From NCBI RefSeq assembly GCF_014647835.1, contig NZ_BMPY01000022.1, forward strand, positions 51,984-115,983: a DNA stretch of 64,000 nucleotides. Reading direction: 5' to 3'. Both the position numbers and the translations under genes were made by a program. The stretch's first letter is position 1, and each line of letters starts with the position of its first letter. Source of the DNA: Microbispora rosea subsp. aerata (lineage in GTDB: Bacteria; Actinomycetota; Actinomycetes; Streptosporangiales; Streptosporangiaceae). This document shows positions 9,037 through 16,106 of the stretch, piece by piece. Below the pieces are notes generated by a model. That model worked only from the letters and a program-made list of their open reading frames with translations. It was not told the DNA's origin and made no database searches.

Positions 9037-9155
9037 TGAAGGCCGCAGGTCGGGAGACGGTTGACCACCGGTCCGGCTCAGGCGAACCGGCTGGACAAGA
9101 CGGCAAGCCTGTCCGCAACGCCGTGCGCATCCGTTTCCTGGACACCTCCGGCTGA
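9036..9155 (+). CDS. Possible coupled small ORF, 39 residues
   Basis: The ATG at 9036 overlaps the preceding stop as TGATG, an arrangement typical of translational coupling. The product (MKAAGRETVDHRSGSG...RIRFLDTSG) has no recognisable domain. It may well be a chance frame. Between its end and the FAH remnant at 9367 I see nothing further. Confidence 0.2.
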   Translation: MKAAGRETVDHRSGSGEPAGQDGKPVRNAVRIRFLDTSG

Positions 9156-9366
9156 GCGCCTCACTAACGATGTGAAGGCCCAGCGGTCTTCGCCCGCCTT
9201 TCGGCGGACGCCGGTGGACGGGCAGGCGGGCGTGCTCGGCGCACCCGGTCCGGGCGCGGATCGCCTGCCGGGCGTGGATCACCCATCGGTTACGGAGGCG
9301 TCCAGGGCGAGCCGCGACGATGGGTGACGACGTCCGTGTTGTCATTCTCGTGGCCGCCGGTCATCG

Positions 9367-9721
9367 CTGACGGCCGGCATCGACGGCGCGTTCCTGTCGG
9401 ATGGAGGGGTCGAGCGGGTGCGGTCCGCTCTGGCGGAGGGGCGGCTGCCGGAGGCCGGGCCGTACGAGCGGGTCGGCGCGCCGATCGCGGGGGGAGGTGC
9501 GCCAGAACGGCAACACCAAAATGCAGATCTTCGGGGTGCATCACGTGATCTGGTATCTCAGCCAGTTCATGGTGCTGGAGCCGGGCGACGTGGTGAACAC
9601 CGGCACCCCCGCCGGCGTGGCGATGGGCCGTGGCCCGGGAGCGTACCTGCGCAAGGGTGACGTGATGGAGCTGGAGACCGACGGCCTGGGCCGGCAGCGG
9701 CAGACGGTGGGTCAGGCATGA
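9367..9721 (+). pseudogene. Fumarylacetoacetate hydrolase-family gene, internally deleted
   Basis: Two pieces of one FAH-fold enzyme lie in different frames. The first (9367 to about 9500) reads GIDGAFLSDGGVERV then EGRLPEAGPYERVGAPIA, as at the end of the family's N-terminal region. The second (from about 9494, stop 9721) reads MQIFGVHHVIWYLSQF, then LEPGDVVNTGTPAGVAMG, the unmistakable C-terminal core. The catalytic centre between them, roughly 150 residues, is gone. In L-fucose-type pathways such enzymes hydrolyse 2,4-diketo-3-deoxy acids. The stop overlaps the next (also broken) gene as ATGA, showing that this was once a tightly packed operon. Confidence 0.85.
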
Positions 9722-9930
9722 GCCGGGGCGGGGAGTTCGAGGGCCTGGTGGCGATCGTCACGGGCGGCGCCTCCGGCATCGGCAAGGCGATCGCCGAGGA
9801 GCTGACCGCGCGGGGAGCCCGGCCGGCCGTCGCCTATCTGGCCGGCCCGCGGGCGGGCTCGACGGTCGGGATCGAGCTGGCCGTGGACGGCGGGATGGCC
9901 GGCCTTCGGCTGAGGCAGGTGAGCTCGTGA
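9718..9930 (+). pseudogene. Short-chain dehydrogenase collapsed to 70 codons by in-frame deletion
   Basis: The open frame begins with a normal SDR N-terminus (GLVAIVTGGASGIGKAI, Rossmann TGxxxGxG). After ARGAR it jumps directly into a normal SDR C-terminus (AVAYLAGPRAGSTVGIELAVDGGM). The missing middle, about 180 residues, contains the NNAG motif and the Ser-Tyr-Lys catalytic residues, so the product cannot be an active dehydrogenase. The reading frame survives, which is unusual among the neighbouring remnants. The likely ancestor is a 2-keto-3-deoxy-sugar-acid dehydrogenase, judging only by its neighbours. Confidence 0.85.
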
Positions 9931-10841
9931 AGCTCCCCCTCGGGCCGTACGGGCTGGGCACGGCGCCGCTCGCCGGGCTGTTCGCGCCGGTCAGCGAGGA
10001 GCAGGCCGAGCAGGCGCTGGCCGCCGCCTGGGACGGCGGGATCCGCTACTTCGACACCGCGCCGCACTATGGGACCGGGCTCGCGGAGGAGCGTCTCGGA
10101 CGGTTCCTGCGGGGCCTGCCCGGCCACGCCGCGCGGGAGGCGGTCGTCTCCACGAAGGTGGGCCGCGTGCTGGTCCCGGGGCAGGGCGAGGAGGAGGGGT
10201 TCCCCGGCCGCACGGGGCATGTGCGGGTGCGGGACTACAGCCGCGACGGCGTGCTGCGTTCGCTGGACGACAGCCTGGCCCGCAGCGGTCTCGACCGCTT
10301 CGACCTCGTCCTCATCCACGACCCCGACGACCACTGGGAGCAGGCCGTCGGCCAGGCGTACCCGGCGCTGGCCGAGCTGCGCGACCAGGGGGTGATCGGG
10401 GCGATCGGCGCCGGGATGAACCAGGCTGAGATGCTGACCCGGTTCGTCCGCGAGACCGACATGGACATGGTGCTGGTGGCGGGGCGCTACACGCTGCTCG
10501 ACCGCGCCGCGGAGCGGGAGCTGCTGCCCGAGTGCGCGCGGCGCGGCGTCGCCGTCGTCGTCGGCGGGGTGTTCAACAGCGGCGTCCTCGCGGGAGGCGA
10601 CACCTACGACTACGCCGCCGCCCCGCCCGCCGTGCTGGAGCGGGCGCGCGAGCTGGGGCGCGTCTGCGCGGCGTACGGCGTGCCGCTGCCGGCGGCGGCC
10701 CTGCGTTTCCCGCACCGGCACCCGGCCGTCACCACGGTCCTGATCGGCGCACGCAGCGCCGAGGAGGTCCGCGAAGACCTGGAACTCGCCGCCACACCCA
10801 TCCCCGACGAGCTGTGGCGGGAGCTGGACGAGGCGGGCTGA
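9927..10841 (+). CDS. Aldo/keto reductase (L-fucose/aldose dehydrogenase type)
   Basis: 304 residues, apparently intact. The AKR catalytic tetrad is visible: Asp and Tyr in RYFDTAPHYGTGLAEERLG, Lys in VVSTKVGR and His in DLVLIHDPDD. The C-terminal cofactor-binding region is present (TVLIGARSAEEVRED). The sequence is of the kind annotated as L-fucose dehydrogenase, D-threo-aldose dehydrogenase or pyridoxal dehydrogenase, which oxidise the sugar C1 with NAD(P). GTG 9927 overlaps the previous stop (GTGA). Its operon partners on both sides (FAH, SDR, amidohydrolase) are broken, so it can no longer serve the ancestral pathway unless other copies exist elsewhere. Confidence 0.9.
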   Translation: MKLPLGPYGLGTAPLAGLFAPVSEEQAEQALAAAWDGGIRYFDTAPHYGTGLAEERLGRFLRGLPGHAAREAVVSTKVGRVLVPGQGEEEGFPGRTGHVRVRDYSRDGVLRSLDDSLARSGLDRFDLVLIHDPDDHWEQAVGQAYPALAELRDQGVIGAIGAGMNQAEMLTRFVRETDMDMVLVAGRYTLLDRAAERELLPECARRGVAVVVGGVFNSGVLAGGDTYDYAAAPPAVLERARELGRVCAAYGVPLPAAALRFPHRHPAVTTVLIGARSAEEVREDLELAATPIPDELWRELDEAG

Positions 10842-10846
10842 GCGCA

Positions 10847-11607
10847 ATGACGCGCGTCGATGCTCATCACCACCTCCGGAACCTGGCCCCGCGCTCCCAG
10901 GCCTGGCCCGACCCCGCCGAGATGTCGCCCATCCGCCGTGACTTCACGTTCGCCGACTAGGCGGACGCGGCGGCCGACGCGGGCATCGGCACCTCCGTGC
11001 TCGTGCGGGTGCTGCCCGACGCGGACGAGACCAGGGAATTCCTCGCGACGCGGCGCGGTCCGACTTGATCGGCGCCGTGGTCGGCTGGGCCGACCTGACC
11101 CGGCCGGATCTCCCCGCCGAGCTCGCCGCGCTCCTCGCCGGGAGGAGACCTGCTGCGCGGCGTACGGCATCTCGTCCAGGGCGAGCCCGACCCGCGCTGG
11201 CCGGTCCGCGACGACGTACGGCGGGCACTGCGCCACCTGGCGGACGCCGGGATCAGCTAAGAACTGCTGACTCTGCCCCAGCAACTGCCCACGGCAATCG
11301 AGACCGTACGGGCCCTGCCCGAGGTGAGCTTCTGCTGGACCATCTCGCCAGGCCGCCGATCGCCGACGGCGGGCTCGGCCCCCAGGCCGGGCTCGTTCGC
11401 GAGCCGGCCGCGTCGCCCAACGTGACCTGCAAGCTCCCCGGCATGATCACCGAAGCGTGGTGGCGACTGGGACGTCACGCGGCTGTGGCCGTACGCCGAG
11501 GTCGTGACGCCTTCGGGCCCGACCGGCTGATGTTCGGGTCGGACGCGGCCGCAGTGCCGGTCATTGGGCGGGGGCCGCGCCCGGTCGGTCGGTCGGGTGA
11601 GGCCTGA
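10847..11607 (+). pseudogene. Amidohydrolase family 2 (L-fuconolactonase-like), multiply disrupted
   Basis: ATG 10847 starts a typical lactonase N-terminus (MTRVDAHHHLRNLAPRSQAW) but meets a stop at about 10958 (RRDFTFAD then TAG). Homology continues in shifting frames: GAVVGWADLTRPDLPAEL near 11070, then DLLRGVRHLVQGEPDP, then a stop near 11260, then LLDHLARPPIADGGL, NVTCKLPGMITEA and FGPDRLMFGSDAA to about 11560. At least two stops and several frameshifts make it non-functional. Intact relatives hydrolyse L-fuconolactone or L-rhamnonolactone and carry the DAHHHLW metal-binding start; here W is R. Its remnants support an ancestral L-fucose-type operon. Confidence 0.85.
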
Positions 11608-11702
11608 GCAATGGATCGGGGCCGTCGGCCGGGGTCGCGGACCGGGGCACGGCGTCATCTCCCCGGTCCGGGACGGTTCGCGGTGAGTCTGGACGGGCGG
11701 CC

Positions 11703-12440
11703 TCAGCCCAGCAGGTGGTTCCAGGTGATGGCCTGGTCGAGGACGTGAGGGAACTTCTTCATCGCGTATCGCGTGTAGGCCTCGACGTGTTCGCGCATAC
11801 GCTCCTCGGAGCTGGCGGCGTCGCGCTTGGCCAGAGCCTGGTAGATCTCCTCGTGCGCCTTGAGGATGGCGGAGCGGCGGTGGCTCGGATAGTCGATTCC
11901 GATCGCCGTGCCGTCCAGGATGCCCAGAAGCGACTCGACGAGGCACGCGAACAGCACGTTGCCCGACGACCACGCGATGATGTCGTGGAACTTCTTGTTC
12001 TCCTCGAGGAACAGCTCGCGGTCGTCCAGGCTGCACCGCATGGACTCGATCGTGCCGGCCAGTTGGTCGAGCTGGGCGTCGGTGATGTGCTGCGCGGCCA
12101 GCTTGCCGATCATCGGCTCGACCGCGTTGCGTACCTCGACGATGGTGCGATACTGCGCGTGGTTGAGCTGCATGAGCAGCATCAAAGTGTTGGCCAGGTT
12201 GGACGCGGTCGGGCTGGTGAGCACCGGGCCGCCACCGGGCCCGGGCTTCAGCGTGATGACGCCCTGAAACTCCAGCAGACGCAGGGCTTCGCGCAGAGTG
12301 CCGCGCCCCGTCTCGTACTGCTCAAGCATGCCGCGTTCGGACGGCAGCAGGTCACCGGGGGACAGGCCGGCTCGCATCGCGTCGCGGAGGATGCGCTGGG
12401 CCACGAGCATCGCCGCTTTCGGCGCGCGGGTGGTGGTCAC
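11703..12440 (-). CDS. FadR-type GntR transcriptional regulator
   Basis: 245 residues from GTG 12440, preceded by GAAAGG. The winged helix is at residues about 10-75 (LPSERGMLEQYETGRGTLREALRLLEFQGVI), followed by an FCD ligand-binding domain with the metal-site acids and histidines (EVRNAVEPMIGKLAA, KKFHDIIAWSSGN, KAHEEIYQALAKRD). The frame is open further upstream to 12665, but that extension is Arg/Pro-rich and lies across the promoter, so I reject it. It is strikingly similar to the second regulator at 14561, including LKPGPxGGPxxT. The gene has its own promoter with a half-copy of the window's shared operator (12458-12466). That makes it a candidate regulator of the catabolic island, with an acyl-CoA or organic acid as likely ligand. 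Confidence 0.92.
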   Translation of the reverse strand: MTTTRAPKAAMLVAQRILRDAMRAGLSPGDLLPSERGMLEQYETGRGTLREALRLLEFQGVITLKPGPGGGPVLTSPTASNLANTLMLLMQLNHAQYRTIVEVRNAVEPMIGKLAAQHITDAQLDQLAGTIESMRCSLDDRELFLEENKKFHDIIAWSSGNVLFACLVESLLGILDGTAIGIDYPSHRRSAILKAHEEIYQALAKRDAASSEERMREHVEAYTRYAMKKFPHVLDQAITWNHLLG

Positions 12441-12457
12441 GGCGGCTACCTTTCGGA

Positions 12458-12479
12458 GATTACCATGGTCACTATTATA
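12458..12479 (-). promoter_or_regulatory. Promoter and operator half-site of the 11.7-kb GntR gene
   Basis: On the minus strand there is a perfect TATAAT (plus positions 12474-12479), about 34 bases before the start codon. Downstream of it is ATGGTAATC (12458-12466), the same half-site that forms the large palindrome at 33299-33328. Its position near the expected transcription start suggests repression, probably autoregulation. Confidence 0.55.
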
Positions 12480-12730
12480 AGGAACAACCGGATAATTCGT
12501 AGCCCCGGTGCAGGGGAGCGGGGAAACCCTTCCCGCGACAGGCCGCGCCGGGGAGCCCGGCCCTCGGTGGCCGGGCCGGCGCCGCAGGCCGGCCCGATCT
12601 TCCGTGCCCGTTTTTCGTACCGGTGGGCACCGTCCCGGCAGGTTCGGCCTGCCCCGGCGACGCAACGCGATGCCGGCCGAGGGGCGGCGCGGCGCGACGA
12701 TCGGGCGGCGGTACGGTGGCGATTGCTCTT

Positions 12731-12759
12731 CTATCTATGTTAATGATATCGATATTAAC
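12731..12759. promoter_or_regulatory. Orphan AT-rich element resembling the thiolase promoter
   Basis: CTATCTATGT (12731-12740) is followed by AATGAT and ends in an imperfect palindrome with arms GTTAAT (12739-12744) and ATTAAC (12754-12759), enclosing ATATCGATAT. The same CTATCTATGT, followed shortly by ATGAT, occurs at 52043-52059 before the thiolase operon. No gene starts nearby on either strand, apart from the GntR gene about 290 bases away. Confidence 0.4.
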
Positions 12760-13076
12760 TGGTGTGAGAGTGATTGACCAGCGCCTCGGCGGGATGCGCC
12801 GGTGTGGGAACGGTCCGGCTCGCCCGGCACCGCCGATGAACGCACGCCTCGAGTGCCTAAGCGGGGGTCGCGGGGCTCGGCCGGGGTGCGTGGGCCGGTC
12901 TGCGGGCGGCCGTCACCGTCCGTCCCGTCAGAGGAGAGAAAAATCACAAAGAGCCGTCAATGTCGCGTGGAGGAAATTCGGGCGGCGATTTCGGTGAGAT
13001 CTCCCGTCCCGAATACCCGCCGCTGTCTCGCGCTCGCTTTCTCCGAGAACCGTCGTGCCGCACCGGCTTCCACTGT

Positions 13077-13300
13077 GAGGAGATGCCGGCGGCGGTGAAC
13101 GGTGTCCGCCGCCATCGTGTCGCACCCGCTCTGTCCGTGAGGGCCGTCGCCGCACTGGCCTCCTGCGCGAGGAGACGCCGGCGGTGGTGACGGTGTCCGG
13201 CGTCGTCGTGCCGCGCCCGCTCTGTCCGTGAAAACCCTCGCTTCCTCCGTGAGGAGACGCCGGTCGCGCCTGAGAGGCCGGTTGCGGTCCTGTCCGTCGC
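13077..13300. repeat. Degenerate tandem repeat, ~82-92-bp units
   Basis: Units start GAGGAGATGCCGG (13077), GAGGAGACGCCGG (13169) and GAGGAGACGCCGG (13251). The first two share GGTGTCCG and CCCGCTCTGTCCGTGA downstream, and CTGTCCGT recurs near the end of the third. A more decayed unit may precede 13077. No coding function is evident. Confidence 0.65.
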
Positions 13301-13530
13301 GGCCGGTCCTGGCCCCGCGTGTCCGCCGGCGAGCAGTGCTTCAGCCGCAAGCCGAACAGTACGATCGACGCCGTCAGCGAAAGCCGGGCCGCCGGTTCAT
13401 GTGTGGTGACGTCCGGGAATCGCCGCCGCGCCCCCATCACCTCGCCGGCAGGCTCCGTCGCGCCACCCCGAGCGGCACCTGCGCCATGCTGCCCTGGCGG
13501 CCCCCGCACCCCAGTGCCGGACGCGCCAGA

Positions 13531-14055
13531 AGGGGTGTCGATAAACCTCGGCAAGTCGGTCACAGCCCCGGAACCCGCCGTCGTAAAGCCTGTTTCACCG
13601 GCTTGGTTCACGAACGTCGGTCGGGCCGGTCGCTGTGCCAAAGGCACCTGCGGTTCTCGCGTAGCCCCGCTCCACTGCGCTTGGACTGCGAGCATTGGGT
13701 TGGTGATCCCGTCGGAGAGCGCTGAGCTTCTCGCGAAGCCCGCCCGGCCGGGTTCGGCCCATGAATCTCGGCCAGGTCGGTCATACCGGAAGACGCCGGG
13801 CGTCGTGAACCCTGCTATGCCGGGCTTGGTCCATGAGCGTCGGTGGGCCGGTCGCCGCACAAGAAGGTGCCTGCGGTGCTTGGGGCCGCTGTGCTGGGTT
13901 TAGTCCACGAATCTCGGCTGGGTGGGTAACTGTGCTGGAAGGCTCAGGCGGTTCTCGCGAGGCCCGTCGGCCGGGCTTTGGCCACGAAGCCCTGGGCGGG
14001 GTCGGTCGCTGCGCCGGAAGGAAGCCTCCGGCCCTCGCGAAGCCCGCCCCCCGCC
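13531..14055. repeat. Degenerate tandem repeat, seven ~75-bp units
   Basis: Units begin near 13531, 13603, 13681, 13753, 13826, 13900 and 13978 (spacing 72-78). A typical unit reads TTGGTCCACGAATCTCGG, then a GGTCGGTC block, then a GCCGGAAGG block, then a CTGCGGTTCTCGCGAAGCC block ending GCCGGGC. Copies differ at many positions, and the unit at 13681 is the most diverged. The period is not a fixed multiple of three, so this is not a repeat-protein gene. Spacers are not unique sequences between short exact repeats, so it is not a CRISPR array. Confidence 0.75.
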
Positions 14056-14346
14056 GGGCTTTCGCTGCGGTCCCCGCTCCCTTCCGCCCCGCTCCCTCCC
14101 ACCCCCGGTGAACGGTGGTGGGCAACGCCCCGGGGAGCCGCGGCGGGCAACGCCAGGCCGTCGTGACACCGTCTGATCGCCCGGCATGAGAGGATCCCGG
14201 GCGTCTTGAACCTCAGAGATCTGTGCCGTTCTGGATGAAATGCGGCATTTTTCGGAATTGTGAGCATTTTGTCTGGTCGAATGGCATACCGCTGACGGCA
14301 GGGAGGCCTCCTCCGGTCATCGGTCCATGAACGTTTCCATCCGCAT

Positions 14347-14356
14347 TGACCGGTCA
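14347..14356. promoter_or_regulatory. Palindrome upstream of the second GntR gene
   Basis: A perfect TGACCGGTCA at 14347-14356 is followed by an AT-rich tract with TGATCA (near 14367) and a further CGGTCA at 14378-14383. Closer to the gene (14500-14535) is another AT-rich stretch containing ATATATGTATCG. Together these are the likely control region of the gene at 14561; exact promoter elements are not clear. Confidence 0.35.
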
Positions 14357-14560
14357 TTTAAGTTGTGATCAAATTTACGGTCAGCGACTCGCGGCGCGCC
14401 GGGCGAGCGGGCGGATCGTTCTCCCCGTTCGGCGCATGGGGGTGCTCGCCTCGCCGTGACGCTCTCGTATGACGAGGCGTGGCATGTCTCCGCGGGACCG
14501 TGCAAAATATATGTATCGTTGTATTGGTAGTGATCGACGGGGTTGGCTCAGAGGGGTGAG

Positions 14561-15289
14561 ATGTCTCAGCCGCACATCAAACGGGGGCTCAAGGTGGCCG
14601 AGGCGGTTGCTCAGGACATCGTGCGCAAGATCGGCGCGGAGCGGATGCCCCCGGGCACGCCCCTGCCTCCCGAGTCGCAGATGCTCGAGGAGTACGGCGT
14701 CGGCCGCGGCTCGCTGCGCGAGGCGCTGCGCATCCTCGAGGTGCACGGGCTGATCGTGCTCAAGCCGGGCCCGCGCGGCGGCCCGATCGTGACCGGGGTG
14801 AGCCCCGTCGCCTTCGGCCAGATGGCCACGCTGTACTTCCAGGCGCAGCAGATGACCTTCCGCGAGCTGGTGGAGGCCCGGCTGGTGATGGAGCCGGTGA
14901 TGGCGCGCCTGGCCGCGGAGCGGCGCGACCCGGCGAAGCTGGCCGAGCTGCGCCGGATCGCCGAGGGCACACAGGTTGACGACGAACCGCGCTACTTCGA
15001 CTCGACCAGGGACTTCCACCAGTTCGTGGCGTCCATGTCGGGCAACGGCATGCTCAACCTGTTCGGTGGCGCGCTGAGCGAGATCTTCCGGGCCAAGGTC
15101 AGCGGCGTGCTGTTCCCCAAGTCGCGGCGCTCCGAGGTGCGCGACGTCCACGCCCAGATCGCCCGCGCGATCGAGGAGGGTGACGCCGACTCGGCCGAGC
15201 GGTTGATGCGCGAGCACATGGAGGAGTACGCGAACTACGTGAAGCGTCGCCACCCCGTCCTCATGAACGAGGTGGTGGGCTGGCACTGA
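14561..15289 (+). CDS. FadR-type GntR transcriptional regulator, second copy
   Basis: 242 residues from ATG 14561, chosen for the AGAGGGG just before it; a TTG at 14543 is in frame but lacks a site. The winged helix (LPPESQMLEEYGVGRGSLREALRILEVHGLIVL) and FCD domain (EARLVMEPVMARLAAE, RDFHQFVASMSGNGM, DVHAQIARAIEEGDA) align along their length with the regulator at 11703. The LKPGPRGGPIVTG linker is nearly identical, so the two are clear paralogues. It lies upstream of, and on the same strand as, the flavoenzyme gene at 16107 and may control it. Members bind DNA as dimers and respond to organic acids or acyl-CoAs. Confidence 0.92.
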   Translation: MSQPHIKRGLKVAEAVAQDIVRKIGAERMPPGTPLPPESQMLEEYGVGRGSLREALRILEVHGLIVLKPGPRGGPIVTGVSPVAFGQMATLYFQAQQMTFRELVEARLVMEPVMARLAAERRDPAKLAELRRIAEGTQVDDEPRYFDSTRDFHQFVASMSGNGMLNLFGGALSEIFRAKVSGVLFPKSRRSEVRDVHAQIARAIEEGDADSAERLMREHMEEYANYVKRRHPVLMNEVVGWH

Positions 15290-15481
15290 GAGCCGGACGG
15301 CGCGCAGGGACGGCGGGGCCGCATACGGAGGAATGAACCAGCCGTGTCGCACAGCGCGCCGGTCCGGTGCCCCCCAGTCAGGCCCGAGGGTGCTTGGCTG
15401 GACGGAAGACAAGCTGATTCCGCTCGCTGCCGATGCGGAAATGCCCGCCCGCGAAGGCCGCCCGCGAACGTCGCGCGCGGG

Positions 15482-15929
15482 CTACCCGCTCCACAGCGCG
15501 CGGATGACTTCCATCGACTCCTTGTAGCGGGCCGTGCGCTCCTGGAGGCGCACGCCGTGCCCCAGCCTGTCGATGTGGCGGAAGCCCGCTCAACCCTCGA
15601 TCACATCCCCGGCGGGCAGGTGATCGCCGGTTCCGGCATGGGTCGCCCCGAAAACGCGTTCTCCGCCTTGCGCGGCAGCAGGAACGTGTCGGCGCCGAAG
15701 TCCATGTCGCCCGACCGGGCGGCCCGCGCCGGCAGCGGCTGCGGGGTCGGCCCGCTGCCCAGGTAGCGCTGAAGCACCCAGACCGATGAGCAGCCGGCAT
15801 CGCATGCCGCCTCACCTGCTCCCGCGCCCGCTCGTCGCCTTCCACATCTGCCCGAGCCTCCCGTACGACACGGTGAGCCGGAGGGGCGCCGGGCGGGACG
15901 TCGTTCATGACAGCCGGGCCGAAGCGCAC
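15482..15929 (-). pseudogene. Luciferase-like monooxygenase remnant
   Basis: Pieces of a LLM-class flavin enzyme lie on the minus strand in different frames. The N-terminus MRFGPAVMNDVPPGAP starts at GTG 15929. YLGSGPTPQPLPA followed by SGDMDFGADTFLLP corresponds to the second and third strands of the barrel. RLQERTARYKESMEVIRALWSG, just before the stop at 15482, corresponds to the loop after the flavin-binding region. Large segments between them and the whole C-terminal half are gone. The rest of the 15290-16106 gap contains no gene. An intact LLM protein of the same broad class is encoded at 48228. Confidence 0.75.
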
Positions 15930-16034
15930 GCGGTCACAAGATCTATGCCAACCATTGGGCTATACACCCAACTCGCTGAGAGTGCGCTCCGCAACCCGGC
16001 TCGGCCGTCGCCGCGCCCATCTCCTTCTCCCCTA

Positions 16035-16065
16035 GGATATACATTATAATAATTAGTAGCTATCC
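16035..16065 (+). promoter_or_regulatory. AT-rich promoter region of the 16107 flavoenzyme
   Basis: GGATA (16035-16039) and TATCC (16061-16065) flank an AT-rich core with a perfect TATAAT at 16045-16050, in the sequence TATAATAATTAG. This resembles TATAATAATGAT at 39415. No good -35 hexamer sits at the usual distance, so an activator or the palindrome may matter. Confidence 0.4.
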
Positions 16066-16106
16066 AATAAGTCGACGTCGTACGGCGACTCTGGAGGAAG
16101 ACGACG

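Larger units (their letters stand above)
12441..14560. other. ~2.1 kb non-coding region between the two GntR genes
   Basis: No reading frame here has a ribosome site, a recognisable domain or an ordered composition; the frames present are Arg/Pro-rich and interrupted. The stretch holds an AT-rich element (12731-12759), two families of degenerate long tandem repeats (13077-13300 and 13531-14055), a small hairpin (AAATGC-GGCATTTTT near 14238) and an AT-rich promoter-like end (14340-14540). It may be decayed coding DNA, but I found no homology to support that. Confidence 0.6.

Noticed and set aside
12441-12665. 75-residue N-terminal extension of the 11.7-kb GntR regulator
   Set aside because: It is Arg/Pro/Gly-rich, has no ribosome site and runs over the TATAAT and operator half-site; the paralogue has no such extension.
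13531-14055. Possible CRISPR array
   Set aside because: Units are about 75 bp, diverged along their full length and lack short exact repeats with unique spacers; no cas gene is near.
12802-14505. Several open frames of 60-310 codons on both strands
   Set aside because: Low-complexity Arg/Pro/Gly composition, no ribosome sites, no domains, and they cross the tandem repeats.
15344-15766. 140-codon plus-strand frame after the second GntR gene
   Set aside because: It lies antisense to the LLM remnant, which has real homology, and has no recognisable features of its own.
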